Made by a program: the position numbers and the translations under genes. The notes under the pieces are model-generated. The model saw only the letters and a list, made by a program, of their open reading frames with translations. It ran no database searches and was not told the DNA's origin. Of a DNA stretch of 54,941 nt, positions 47,229 to 54,465 are shown piece by piece. Numbering within the stretch: the stretch's first letter is position 1; each line of letters begins with the position of its first letter. The DNA is from a virus, in the IMG/VR virus record IMGVR_UViG_3300010403_000008, positions 1 to 54,941 of that record; one strand, given 5' to 3'.

Positions 47229-47525
47229 TTACGGGCAACCAGCTTCACGATGGCCGCTTTGGCCTTCTGTCCCGTCAACCAGCGGCATGTTCAGAGTAGC
47301 CCCACCGAACCCTTGGAATCCGTCTCTGGGGCTGGTTGTGTTCTGTGGGTTGTTAGTAACGTAAACATTCTCCGCAGCGTGGGGGCAATCAGCTACCAGC
47401 CAAGTGCGGCCAGACTTGCCAACGTGCTTGTGGTACTTCTGGCTGACTGCTTCAGCTTGACCGGAGAACATGCTATAGCTGTCAGTCACGAATTCACCGG
47501 GTTTTGCGATATAGGGTTGTTTCAT
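47229..47525 (-). CDS. Small conserved phage protein (98 aa)
   Basis: Start at ATG 47525. MKQPYIAKPGEFVTDSYSMF, then WLVADCPHAAENVYVTNNPQ and GFQGFGGATLNMPLVDGTEG look like a compact beta-rich phage protein family. Function unknown. It overlaps nothing and is followed by the motif at 47122. Confidence 0.6.
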   Translation of the reverse strand: MKQPYIAKPGEFVTDSYSMFSGQAEAVSQKYHKHVGKSGRTWLVADCPHAAENVYVTNNPQNTTSPRDGFQGFGGATLNMPLVDGTEGQSGHREAGCP

Positions 47526-47538
47526 GGGAATTAAATGC

Positions 47539-47554
47539 GGGGCCTCCCTGCCCC
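47539..47554 (-). other. GC-rich hairpin before the 98-aa gene
   Basis: GGGGC and GCCCC (47539-47543, 47550-47554) flank a six-base loop. On the minus strand the stem is followed by GCATTTAATT. This could be a weak terminator between the 111-aa and 98-aa genes or a translational control element. Confidence 0.35.
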
Positions 47555-47571
47555 TTGTAGGAGCCGATGGT

Positions 47572-47907
47572 TTAGTCGGCAGAGTCGGGAGCGGGTTGTT
47601 CCTGGGAAATCTCTTCCAGCATATTCTCTGCAATCTCATGCCAATTGACTTCAGACAATGCTGCCCCCATCAAGTCAGCCCAGAACCCTTCCGTGCATGG
47701 GTTGGATTCCTCGAAATGATCCTTGAGGGATGCAGCGAGAAAGCAGGAAGCATCCAGTTTCCTGTCATCATCATCCTTGCCCGTTCGGTCCCATGCTTCC
47801 TGCGCTTGTTCAGCCCAGTACGCTTGGGATGATTCTTCGTTGTCGATCCAGAGGGAAACCAACCACGATTCGTAGTTGTACCAGCCGTTATATTCCTTGT
47901 GCGTCAT
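47572..47907 (-). CDS. Conserved phage protein, NYESW-type (111 aa)
   Basis: MTHKEYNGWYNYESWLVSLW followed by IDNEESSQAYWAEQAQEAWD has the NYExW ... WxDN beginning of a small family frequent in phages and plasmids. An acidic helical body with a NWHEIAENML end follows. Function unknown. It is the first gene below the promoter at 47952. Confidence 0.68.
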   Translation of the reverse strand: MTHKEYNGWYNYESWLVSLWIDNEESSQAYWAEQAQEAWDRTGKDDDDRKLDASCFLAASLKDHFEESNPCTEGFWADLMGAALSEVNWHEIAENMLEEISQEQPAPDSAD

Positions 47908-47951
47908 ACTTCGTTACTTCGTTTATGGGTTGCTGTTGTTGTGTACTACCT

Positions 47952-47984
47952 GTGCAACATTGCACGGGCAAGAATGGATGTCAA
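47952..47984 (-). promoter_or_regulatory. Leftward early promoter with perfect palindrome
   Basis: On the minus strand TTGACA (47984-47979), 17 bases, then AATGTT within the perfect palindrome GTGCAATGTTGCAC (47965-47952). It lies about 45 bases above ATG 47907 and inside the end of the previous gene. Confidence 0.7.
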
Positions 47985-48205
47985 GGGGTGGGTTCGTGTT
48001 TGTTTCTGCGTAATTCTTGTGGGATGGGTTTGGACCATCGGCCCTTTCGCCAGATACGCCACTGGCCATTGGGGAGCAATCGCCAGGATGAACACCAGCA
48101 GCCGTGCGTACGTTCGCGGTACCACTTGGGGCACGCCTTGTCTGTCTTTCGCAGGGGCGAACTGGGCATGATGTAGGTGCAATTCAAGTGATGGAATCCG
48201 ATCAT
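47981..48205 (-). CDS. Small basic Trp-rich protein (74 aa)
   Basis: Starts at ATG 48205, with an alternative at ATG 48169 (MPSSPLRKTDKACPKWYRER). The remainder WRLLPNGQWRIWRKGRWSKP is basic and Trp rich, like short nucleic-acid-binding proteins of phage early regions. Another frame is open over the same stretch but looks less natural. Function unknown. Confidence 0.5.
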   Translation of the reverse strand: MIGFHHLNCTYIMPSSPLRKTDKACPKWYRERTHGCWCSSWRLLPNGQWRIWRKGRWSKPIPQELRRNKHEPTP

Positions 48206-48211
48206 GTGGGG

Positions 48212-48463
48212 TTATACGTTGGCATTCTTGCAAACCTGAATGACTTCAGCAACGGTGCGTTCTGGTCTGTCATTCCATTCAACGATTCCTTCTCCACCGA
48301 TTGCTTCGTCAATTAAATCAATCACTTCGTTGCGTGCGGGGACGGGGTAATTAAGACACCAGCCGTACAGGCAAAATGCGGTGCGACCGTCAGGCAATCC
48401 CTTCTCAATTGTTTTCTGGCACCATAAATCAGGAGCCTGTGACAGTATTTCGTGAATCTTCAT
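48212..48463 (-). CDS. DUF6197-like conserved protein (83 aa)
   Basis: WCQKTIEKGLPDGRTAFCLY followed by GW and later IVEWNDRPERTVAEVIQVCK fits a small family with a fixed FCLYGxL and a WND-x-P-x-RT-x2-EV end, found in phages and actinobacteria as DUF6197-like proteins. Function unknown. The start is directly below the second copy of the leader motif. Confidence 0.6.
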   Translation of the reverse strand: MKIHEILSQAPDLWCQKTIEKGLPDGRTAFCLYGWCLNYPVPARNEVIDLIDEAIGGEGIVEWNDRPERTVAEVIQVCKNANV

Positions 48464-48476
48464 GGGTATGCCCCGT

Positions 48477-48534
48477 AATCGTTCTACGATGGCTGTGGGG
48501 GCGTTTTAGGGGGTTGGGTGGTGTCAGGGGATGG
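48477..48534 (-). promoter_or_regulatory. Duplicated leader/promoter motif (copy 2)
   Basis: This copy matches 47122-47175: GGGGGCGTTTT (48497-48507), then TTGGG, TGTC and GGGGATGG up to 48534, plus the shared CGTTCTACGATGGC near the gene. It fills most of the gap between two minus-strand genes. No T-run or stem makes it look like a terminator. Confidence 0.5.
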
Positions 48535-48564
48535 TTTGCCAGAACAGGATGCGTGTACGGGGCT

Positions 48565-48807
48565 TCACAGGCAAAAATCGCAGAGTTCTTCGGTTGTAAA
48601 GGCTTGGGCATCATGTTGGCCTACACGACAGCCAAAGAATGCCTGTCCTGTTGTCAGGAATCCCTGAACCACGTAGAGAATCTCAACGTATTGCCCCGTA
48701 CTTCGCAGGCGAGCCGTGCGGTACATGTGGGCTTTGTCTTTGATTTCGTCCCAAGTGGGGCAGAAGCAGGGACAAGAGTCGATGGGGAGGGTGAGCATGG
48801 AGTTCAT
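48565..48807 (-). CDS. Small Cys-containing early protein (80 aa)
   Basis: LPIDSCPCFCPTWDEIKDKA then RSTGQYVEILYVVQGFLTTG and a final ELCDFCL give a CxCxC and CxxC pattern that could bind metal. No recognised family. Coupled by ATGA overlap to the gene upstream. Confidence 0.6.
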   Translation of the reverse strand: MNSMLTLPIDSCPCFCPTWDEIKDKAHMYRTARLRSTGQYVEILYVVQGFLTTGQAFFGCRVGQHDAQAFTTEELCDFCL

Positions 48808-49121
48808 GCCTTTGTTGCGTCTAGTTCAGAGTCAGTCAGTTTGTCTTCAGGACGAATCAGGTAGAATCCCCCCGACTGCCATACGACAACGGAGTCAGGC
48901 GGTCTTCCATCGGTGATGATGGTGGCGTAATAATCCCCTGCCAGTTTGGGCATGATTGCCCCATCCCGCATGAATTCTCCCCCGTACTGATTGGAAATCC
49001 AGGAATCAATCAGGGATTCAAGGTCGAGGGGTGTTTCGTCAGAGATGGGGACTATGTACTTCTGACCGGAAGCACATTCTTCAACGAACAAGTATTGATC
49101 GGGCCAAGGTTCAAAGCTCAT
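48804..49121 (-). CDS. Small acidic early protein (105 aa)
   Basis: MSFEPWPDQYLFVEECASGQ, then LIDSWISNQYGGEFMRDGAI and IITDGRPPDSVVVWQSGGFY. A beta-rich acidic protein without recognised family, coupled by ATGA overlaps on both sides. Acidic early phage proteins often act as inhibitors or DNA mimics; there is no direct sign here. Confidence 0.6.
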   Translation of the reverse strand: MSFEPWPDQYLFVEECASGQKYIVPISDETPLDLESLIDSWISNQYGGEFMRDGAIMPKLAGDYYATIITDGRPPDSVVVWQSGGFYLIRPEDKLTDSELDATKA

Positions 49122-49360
49122 ACGGCAAAGAAGGAATACCCGCCATTATCGCAAAGCATGGCGCGTACGGGTTTATCGTGAATTGAGGGATGGGACAGAC
49201 GGTAGAGCAGGATTTCCTGGGGGCAATCTTCGTTGCCGTCCATGATGGCGAAGGATTGGAAGTCGGGGATGGGATTGGCGTTATTCCAGTTCTTTTGCGC
49301 AAGGTGCGTATCACGCAACCAGGAGCAATCGTCGGGAGTGTTGAGAAAGGTTTGAGTCAT
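49118..49360 (-). CDS. Small early protein (80 aa)
   Basis: MTQTFLNTPDDCSWLRDTHL, then SFAIMDGNEDCPQEILLYRL and a C-terminus DNGGYSFFAV. It has no known family. ATGA overlaps connect it to both neighbours, so it is part of one translational unit from 49916 to 48565. Confidence 0.6.
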   Translation of the reverse strand: MTQTFLNTPDDCSWLRDTHLAQKNWNNANPIPDFQSFAIMDGNEDCPQEILLYRLSHPSIHDKPVRAMLCDNGGYSFFAV

Positions 49361-49629
49361 ACAGCCTGCTGAGTGTGGGAGTTGAAAAGCTTATGGGCTT
49401 GTTGAATGGCGAATTGGGTTGTGATGTACCCGTGGGAATCAAAGACACGGGAGACAAGGGAGTGAATAGAATCCCAGTCAATTCCCCGAGCATCGGTGAC
49501 AGTATTGTTTTCGACAACAATTCCCGCAATCGAGTACCCGTCTGAGTCCAGCAATTGCCAGCAATTGACGGGTACGGGAATGAAGCCTGGAATCGTGTAG
49601 GAAAGGCCAAGGTGGATTTTGGTTTTCAT
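49357..49629 (-). CDS. Small early protein (90 aa)
   Basis: The product runs MKTKIHLGLSYTIPGFIPVP, then WQLLDSDGYSIAGIVVENNT and a helical end with FAIQQAHKLFNSHTQQAV. The function is unknown. ATGA overlaps on both sides. Confidence 0.6.
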   Translation of the reverse strand: MKTKIHLGLSYTIPGFIPVPVNCWQLLDSDGYSIAGIVVENNTVTDARGIDWDSIHSLVSRVFDSHGYITTQFAIQQAHKLFNSHTQQAV

Positions 49630-49916
49630 GCTTTGAATTTCTTGGGGAATTTCTGTTTAAGGAAAGCGATTGTGGGGTGAGAGGCTCCGATCATGTCTTC
49701 ACAGAAGGCGTTTAGTTCGTGCGTATCACAGTCAGCCTGTCTGCCGTTCAATTGGAATTCGACTAAATCCCCATTGGTTACTGAGAATTCAACGTAAAGT
49801 CGATTGTCAGATAGGGTAGAGCAGGGCCATGAACTACCGTTCCTGTGCGCCCAATCGTACGTTTCCTGTGTGGAGAACTGGAATCCAGCGAAACAGCCTT
49901 TATTGTAAACTTTCAT
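49626..49916 (-). CDS. Small early protein, first of leftward early operon (96 aa)
   Basis: ATG 49916 lies about 40 bases below the promoter palindrome; a longer frame to 50048 would run through the promoter. MKVYNKGCFAGFQFSTQETY, WPCSTLSDNRLYVEFSVTNG and a basic KQKFPKKFKA end. No family is recognised. Confidence 0.62.
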   Translation of the reverse strand: MKVYNKGCFAGFQFSTQETYDWAHRNGSSWPCSTLSDNRLYVEFSVTNGDLVEFQLNGRQADCDTHELNAFCEDMIGASHPTIAFLKQKFPKKFKA

Positions 49917-49954
49917 GCCTTGTCTTCGGTTGATTCTGTTAAATACTTTAACCC

Positions 49955-49987
49955 GTCCAATCTTGCACAGGCAAGAATGATTGTCAA
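49955..49987 (-). promoter_or_regulatory. Leftward early promoter with imperfect palindrome
   Basis: TTGACA on the minus strand (49987-49982), 17 bases, AAGATT in GTGCAAGATTGGAC (49968-49955), which differs at one base from the palindrome of the other three promoters. It heads the longest early operon and is placed at the divide between the leftward early genes and the rightward gene at 50034. Confidence 0.65.
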
Positions 49988-50033
49988 GTGAGGGATTGCA
50001 GAAGTGTGCAAATATGCATACCATGTTGAGAAC

Positions 50034-50435
50034 ATGGCAGAACCACAACGGGAAGCAGAGGACGACGATGAAGAAGATTCAGACGAAGTGGGGCCAGCGA
50101 ACGGATTAAACGGAACCACAGAGCGAGCAGAGAGGGTAAAGCCGGGAAGGAGAACGAGTCTGCATCAAGTATATGAAATGCAAAGGGATGCATTCTTGAT
50201 AAGTAAGAAGCTGGCCGGAACCCTGACTGCACCAGTCGATTCTTCTGAGAAGCTTTCCAATGACGATCTAGCCAGACTATCGTCTGCATTCAGTTCTGTA
50301 TCAGGTGTATGGACTAAATTGCAGGACACTAAGCGTGAGATACGTGGTAAGGGTAAGGTTATGCCAGTACCTGCTAAACAGCCCACTCCCAAACGTACTT
50401 CCTTCGACATAGACGAACAGCCTGCTACTCCGTAG
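50034..50435 (+). CDS. Acidic/basic small protein, small terminase or regulator candidate (133 aa)
   Basis: The N-terminus MAEPQREAEDDDEEDSDEVG is very acidic. The middle (SLHQVYEMQRDAFLISKKLA, LARLSSAFSSVSGVWTKLQD) is helical, and the end Lys/Pro rich (KGKVMPVPAKQPTPKRTS). No terminase small subunit was found elsewhere, and its size and helical core next to a candidate origin would suit one, but this is a guess. A GTG or ATG start at 50004 is possible. Confidence 0.5.
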   Translation: MAEPQREAEDDDEEDSDEVGPANGLNGTTERAERVKPGRRTSLHQVYEMQRDAFLISKKLAGTLTAPVDSSEKLSNDDLARLSSAFSSVSGVWTKLQDTKREIRGKGKVMPVPAKQPTPKRTSFDIDEQPATP

Positions 50436-51042
50436 TTCCTTCCCGTCTTACTCCAGGTAATTCCACGACAGACTTCTAGCGTACTTCCCTCCGTCTGCTG
50501 TGCCGTACTAGTACGTACCACTAACGATTCCACGCTCGCTAACGCGAGTTACTCCCACCACGCACCCAACGAGGGAGTAGGCTGACAACGTATAGTCCAT
50601 GCTTGGCGTACCTACTATCAGGCGTAATTATTACGAAAGGAATCTCTTTTATACGGTCAGACCGTCCCTACGGGGTGGAGGGGTGGGAGGGGAATTTGAA
50701 TGGTGGTAGTAAGGAAGGGACCCTATTTATTCTTTTTCTTTCTTAATCCATAATACGATTTCCTTCCTACAAACTGCTTTCCTTTTCTCTCCCCAAATTC
50801 CTTCTCAATTATCCCCAAAGTACTTCCTAATTTCTTCCCAAACGAATCAGGCTTCTACCAGAATCAATCTGAATGAAATTATCCCCAAATCACGTACTAG
50901 TACGTACTGGTACGGATCAGGGGGATTTCTTGTTTTCAAAGCCTTAGGAGTCGGGAACCCTATGAATCTGTCTCTGACTCTGTATGTGTGCATTTTGATA
51001 ACAAATGTTGACAGACTGTAACGAATGAGGTAAATGGTTTAG
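50436..51042. other. 600-bp non-coding region, candidate replication origin
   Basis: No gene is seen here. It contains two copies of GTACTAGTACGTAC (50505-50518 and 50894-50907), two TTATCCCCA boxes that resemble DnaA boxes (50809-50817 and 50879-50887, both within ATTATCCCCAAA), a hairpin CTCGC/GCGAG (around 50532-50545), and a strongly pyrimidine-rich stretch at about 50725-50835. Position beside the replication-type gene at 51043 supports an origin. Confidence 0.5.
51008..51036 (+). promoter_or_regulatory. Candidate promoter for the replication gene
   Basis: TTGACA (51008-51013), 17 bases, TAAATG (51031-51036), then ATG 51043 only seven bases later. Transcription would start almost at the ATG, so the mRNA may be leaderless. 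A GAGG at 51027-51030 is a weak ribosome site if a more upstream promoter is used. Confidence 0.5.
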
Positions 51043-51486
51043 ATGATTGGATTTACCAAGCTGTTTGGGACGATAATCGCATCCTCAATCTGGGACCTTC
51101 CGCACGCAACGAGGGTTGTTTGGATCACAATGCTGGCGCTAAAGGATCGGGACCACATGGTCAGAGCCACGGAGAAGGCATTGGCCTTGATGTCAAGAGT
51201 GACTGATGATGAGGCCAGGATTGCTCTGGAGGCGTTTTCATCCCCAGACCCAGCCTCTCGTACTTCTGAGTTTGAGGGCCGTCGTATTAAGGCTGTGGAG
51301 GGAGGATGGCTGATTCTTAATGGGGAGAAGTACCGCAAGCTTCTCTCAGCCGCAGAGCGCAAGGAGTATAATCGGGTCAAACAAGCCGAGTATCGCAAGC
51401 GTAAAAAGACAATCGAACATGATGGGGCGTGTGCGGGGGCAACTCAGGCGATCAACGAAGGGTTCGCTCGCTACAACAAAGAATGA
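51043..51486 (+). CDS. Winged-helix replication/initiator-type phage protein (147 aa)
   Basis: MIGFTKLFGTIIASSIWDLP, then ATRVVWITMLALKDRDHMVR, and DDEARIALEAFSSPDPASRT followed by EFEGRRIKAVEGGWLILNGE match the start of a phage family related to replisome organisers, with a winged helix in residues about 1-100. The C-terminal part is basic (NRVKQAEYRKRKK). It lies directly after the candidate origin and probably binds it. Stop overlaps the HNH gene as ATGA. Confidence 0.68.
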   Translation: MIGFTKLFGTIIASSIWDLPHATRVVWITMLALKDRDHMVRATEKALALMSRVTDDEARIALEAFSSPDPASRTSEFEGRRIKAVEGGWLILNGEKYRKLLSAAERKEYNRVKQAEYRKRKKTIEHDGACAGATQAINEGFARYNKE

Positions 51487-51926
51487 CCAAACGACAAAAG
51501 GAGTACCAGTTGTTTCTGGAAAGCGATTGGTGGAAGATGTTCAGGGTTCGAGCCTTGGCGTATTATGCCGGACATTGCTCGAAGTGTCTTTCCAAACAAC
51601 AGATTCACGTTCATCACATTCGATACCCGTATCCATGGACAAAAACGACACTACAGGATGTTGTTTTGCTTTGTCACAAATGCCACGAGTGGGTTCATAA
51701 GGATGAATGCCATATACTGTCTGGCTTAACCTCGAAGCAGTGGCGCTTCATCCAGAAACAAAAGGATAAGAAAATTCGTAAGAGAATTAAGAATCGAATG
51801 CAGAAGATGCTAAAAAGACTGAACAAGAAAAGGAGTCAGAATTATCAGCATCATCAGCTTACGCACAACAGGAAGGCACAGGATCAGTGGCCCAGAGACA
51901 AGTGGCATCCTACCATTCACTACTAA
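51483..51926 (+). CDS. HNH endonuclease (147 aa)
   Basis: ATG 51483 overlaps the previous stop as ATGA. The HNH core is CSKCLSKQQIHVHHIRYPYP, then LQDVVLLCHKCHEWVHK, with two zinc CxxC pairs and the catalytic His-His. The N-terminus LFLESDWWKMFRVRALAYYA is typical of phage HNH proteins. The C-terminus is very Lys rich. Phage HNH proteins act in DNA packaging or as free-standing homing enzymes; either fits here. Confidence 0.8.
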   Translation: MTKRQKEYQLFLESDWWKMFRVRALAYYAGHCSKCLSKQQIHVHHIRYPYPWTKTTLQDVVLLCHKCHEWVHKDECHILSGLTSKQWRFIQKQKDKKIRKRIKNRMQKMLKRLNKKRSQNYQHHQLTHNRKAQDQWPRDKWHPTIHY

Positions 51927-51943
51927 ACCTCACCACGCCCATC

Positions 51944-52159
51944 CTAGAGCGAAGTTTTAGGAGCAGATCGTTCTAAAGCTGCCCTGGCCTTCCTGAAATC
52001 ACCCATCGTAACGATTAGCGTGATCGGAAAGCTGTCTGGCATCTTTTCATTCCACTCCCGTCTGGATTGAGAGGTTCTTCCGCTTTCTTCAAGAAAGCGT
52101 TCAAACACATCAACGAATGGCAGCAGTGCGTTGTACAGTTGATCTTTTTCGTTCATCAC
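51944..52159 (-). CDS. Small hypothetical protein (71 aa)
   Basis: MMNEKDQLYNALLPFVDVFE then a helical RREWNEKMPDSFPITLIVTM and DFRKARAALERSA. There is no recognised family. The start overlaps the previous gene as ATGA and it converges with the HNH gene at a distance of 17 bases. Confidence 0.58.
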   Translation of the reverse strand: MMNEKDQLYNALLPFVDVFERFLEESGRTSQSRREWNEKMPDSFPITLIVTMGDFRKARAALERSAPKTSL

Positions 52160-52359
52160 GACTTCCCATCCCTCAAATCAATAATCTCCTGCTGTATTCG
52201 TTCCATGCATTTCCTGACCACCCTCAAGTCAATCTTAACGACATCATTGTGGGCATGAGTCCCTTCCAAATCAGTCTCAAATGCAGTCAGTGCCAGTCCA
52301 ATCTTGTGGACATGATACATGAGCAGTTTGGCGGTGTGGTCGTTTAGGGGTGGGTTCAT
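52156..52359 (-). CDS. Small helical protein (67 aa)
   Basis: ATG 52359 is two bases after the stop of the preceding gene. MNPPLNDHTAKLLMYHVHKI then VVKIDLRVVRKCMERIQQEI is helical and could form a coiled coil. Function unknown. Confidence 0.55.
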   Translation of the reverse strand: MNPPLNDHTAKLLMYHVHKIGLALTAFETDLEGTHAHNDVVKIDLRVVRKCMERIQQEIIDLRDGKS

Positions 52360-52361
52360 AA

Positions 52362-52538
52362 TTACCACCTGTCCAATTCTCGTTCGTACGCTTCTCTAGC
52401 TGATTCATGCGCACTGTCACGATAGTCTCGCTGGAGTTCACGAAGCTCCTTCCACATCTGATCTTTGGTGATTCTACCCTCAGCTTCGGCTTTGATGATT
52501 GCCTCTTCTTCTTTTTCGTATTGATTCATTGGATTCAT
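52362..52538 (-). CDS. Small charged coiled-coil protein (58 aa)
   Basis: ATG 52538 (or 52529) to TAA 52362. The product MNPMNQYEKEEEAIIKAEAE, then GRITKDQMWKELRELQRDY and an Arg/Glu-rich end, is a single long charged helix. It fits exactly between the gene at 52359 and the plus-strand gene at 52581. Function unknown. Confidence 0.55.
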   Translation of the reverse strand: MNPMNQYEKEEEAIIKAEAEGRITKDQMWKELRELQRDYRDSAHESAREAYERELDRW

Positions 52539-52580
52539 GGCTTGGTTGACTATTTCTAAGGATTGTGTTCAGTTTCTTCC

Positions 52581-52739
52581 ATGAGCTTCGCCCTCTTGTT
52601 CGCTGTTCTGATGATTCTGTGGTTCATTTGGGGCATTCTTCCCAATCCTCCCCAACAAGCACGGGTTAATCATGTGTTGCTGTTCGTTCTCATCCTCTTG
52701 TTGGGCTGGAAGTGCTTTGGTCCCCTGGTTCATCCCTGA
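52581..52739 (+). CDS. Small membrane protein, possible holin/antiholin (52 aa)
   Basis: ATG 52581, TGA 52737-52739. Two hydrophobic segments (FALLFAVLMILWFIWGIL at 3-20 and VLLFVLILLLGW at 30-41) flank a short loop. It lies beside a lipoprotein gene and a coiled-coil membrane protein, suggesting a lysis module, but the genes are on different strands. Confidence 0.5.
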   Translation: MSFALLFAVLMILWFIWGILPNPPQQARVNHVLLFVLILLLGWKCFGPLVHP

Positions 52740-52740
52740 A

Positions 52741-53103
52741 TCACAGCCCACCCTTCATCCCTTTCACTCCACCCTTGGCCATTCCTTCAGCAGCCTCTTT
52801 CAACAGTTCGGCCATTCCTTTCAAGAACACAGCCATCGTGGCTGCCCCTCCATCATTGGCATACCCTCCCAGCGAGAACGTCCCATTCGTATTGAATTCC
52901 AGCCCCTGTAACTGCACGGCCTGGCCAGACGATAATCGGTCCAGGGATGCGTTGTGTTTGTTGGTTCCGTAAAACACGTTGGTCTGCCCATTGACCACCA
53001 GCACGTACGGTACGACTGACTCACGTACGACTTTTACTTTGGTAGATGTTTGGCAGGCAGTCAGCAGGAGCAGTGGGAGGAACTTGATGATGTGTATTTT
53101 CAT
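52741..53103 (-). CDS. Lipoprotein, possible outer-membrane spanin-like (120 aa)
   Basis: MKIHIIKFLPLLLLTACQTS has a lipobox LTAC for lipid attachment at Cys17. The remainder is Gly/Ala/Asn rich, with KAMAELLKEAAEGMAK-like helices near the end. Such small lipoproteins may be outer spanins or accessory envelope proteins. The stop nearly touches the converging gene at 52739. Confidence 0.62.
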   Translation of the reverse strand: MKIHIIKFLPLLLLTACQTSTKVKVVRESVVPYVLVVNGQTNVFYGTNKHNASLDRLSSGQAVQLQGLEFNTNGTFSLGGYANDGGAATMAVFLKGMAELLKEAAEGMAKGGVKGMKGGL

Positions 53104-53126
53104 GGGGTACAGGCTATCATACTAAA

Positions 53127-53513
53127 ATGGATTCAAAGAACGAATTACTGGCCATCATGGATGAACGGGAGAAGCGGTACAATGAGCGCCACGCTGCATT
53201 GGAGAAGTCTTTCCTGCTGGCCATGTCCAGTGCAGACAAAGCCGTGCAAAAGGCAGAGACAGCCATTGAGCGACGTTTGGAGGGGGTTAATGAGTTCAGG
53301 GCAACCTTGGCTGACCAGCAGCGATTGCTCATGCCCAGGGCTGAAGTCGAAGTCATCGTCAATTCCATGAATGAGCGAATTGGGGAACTAAAGCGACAGA
53401 TCGACACCCTCCAGTCTGAAAGACAGGGGATCAAGGGAGGATGGGGGTACGCAGTGGGGGTGGTAGGGTTTGTTCTGTTGATCCTGTCACTCATGCGATT
53501 CATGGTGAAGTGA
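53127..53513 (+). CDS. Coiled-coil protein with C-terminal membrane anchor (128 aa)
   Basis: Residues 1-100 are heptad-rich helix (ELLAIMDEREKRYNERHAAL, then MNERIGELKRQIDTLQSERQ). The C-terminus YAVGVVGFVLLILSLMRFMV is a membrane span. It begins 23 bases from the divergent lipoprotein. This topology resembles phage envelope proteins of lysis or superinfection control. It could work with the lipoprotein. Confidence 0.62.
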   Translation: MDSKNELLAIMDEREKRYNERHAALEKSFLLAMSSADKAVQKAETAIERRLEGVNEFRATLADQQRLLMPRAEVEVIVNSMNERIGELKRQIDTLQSERQGIKGGWGYAVGVVGFVLLILSLMRFMVK

Positions 53514-53814
53514 TTGGGGTTTTGATCAGAACGTTGGTGTCAATTGGTCCGAACTGTTGGTAAAACGTGTGCTCGAATCGTTGAGGGGATGATCCACCGG
53601 GAATTCTGTACATCCAGATCAGGGTGTGATTGCTCACTACTTGTGGATGATGTAGGATGTAGGGAGGCTCGATGCCATTGGGATAAAACTTGCCCACTGA
53701 AATCAGGTTGGTCTTTGCCTCAATCACCACGTTTACCCCGTTCGTAATGGCAGGCATTGTTTCCTGTCCACAGGCCAGTCCCACCCAGCAAAACAACAGA
53801 AGGAATATTCTCAT
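53500..53814 (-). CDS. Small lipoprotein (104 aa)
   Basis: ATG 53814: MRIFLLLFCWVGLACGQETM carries a lipobox (GLAC) and signal peptide. The mature part is beta rich (VVIEAKTNLISVGKFYPNGI, THTFYQQFGP-like). An in-frame start further upstream would hide the signal. Two lipoproteins and a coiled-coil membrane protein are clustered here. It ends overlapping the plus-strand gene at 53513. Confidence 0.58.
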   Translation of the reverse strand: MRIFLLLFCWVGLACGQETMPAITNGVNVVIEAKTNLISVGKFYPNGIEPPYILHHPQVVSNHTLIWMYRIPGGSSPQRFEHTFYQQFGPIDTNVLIKTPITSP

Positions 53815-53905
53815 AATGTGAGAGGGACAGTGAGGGATCATGGCGCACATGCTTCCCAGCCAAGGGTTGTACGTGTAGTCGCTCCCCCTCACCATCCCAA
53901 AAGAT

Positions 53906-54226
53906 TCACTTGGGTTCAGGCGTGCCAGCAACCAGTCCAAGGTTCTTGGCCCGTGCCCCTTCCACAGTCAGTTTGATTGTGTCTGAAACCTCTTCCCTGC
54001 CTTCTCCCAGGTCAGCGTCCGCCGTTACCATGTAAACTGTATCACCGGGATCGTCGGAGGAAATCAGGTAGGCACTCATTCCATCTTCAGCCACTTCCAG
54101 CTTTGAGAATCCACTGACGATTTCCCATACAGGCTTGCCATCAAGCTTTGCTGGCTTTTCAGTGCCGGTGATTGGGGCCAGTGTTGCCTTTACCTTTTCT
54201 TCATTTGTTATCGTTTTTTCGATCAT
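53906..54226 (-). CDS. Small acidic beta-rich protein (106 aa)
   Basis: MIEKTITNEEKVKATLAPIT then KPVWEIVSGFSKLEVAEDGM, DPGDTVYMVTADADLGEGRE and a DTIKLTVEGARA end. It looks like an Ig-like or small beta-sandwich, as in some phage decoration proteins. Function unknown. The start overlaps the previous stop as ATGA. Confidence 0.62.
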   Translation of the reverse strand: MIEKTITNEEKVKATLAPITGTEKPAKLDGKPVWEIVSGFSKLEVAEDGMSAYLISSDDPGDTVYMVTADADLGEGREEVSDTIKLTVEGARAKNLGLVAGTPEPK

Positions 54227-54465
54227 GTCCGTTTTTGTCCTTCATCCGGGGTTTTGGGTTCAGGCGTACCCACTTGTGGGTTTAACCTGACTTTGGGCTT
54301 CCGGTTCAAGCCCCAAAGTATCCATGCCATGATAGCTAACGGAACCAGCAAGAGGAAGAGGGGAATGAGGATGGTCATATCAGTGTAAATGATTGCCGTC
54401 AGTATGCCAATCAATGGGGCCAGAGTCATATACAGCACGATCCGGCATTCACGATCTAAGCTCAT
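54223..54465 (-). CDS. Small membrane protein with two spans (80 aa)
   Basis: VLYMTLAPLIGILTAIIYTD and ILIPLFLLLVPLAIMAWILW are two membrane helices with a short loop; the C-terminus is basic and Pro rich. It ends PEPKTPDEGQKRT, echoing the PEPK end of the next gene. The gene is joined to both neighbours by ATGA. Confidence 0.6.
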   Translation of the reverse strand: MSLDRECRIVLYMTLAPLIGILTAIIYTDMTILIPLFLLLVPLAIMAWILWGLNRKPKVRLNPQVGTPEPKTPDEGQKRT

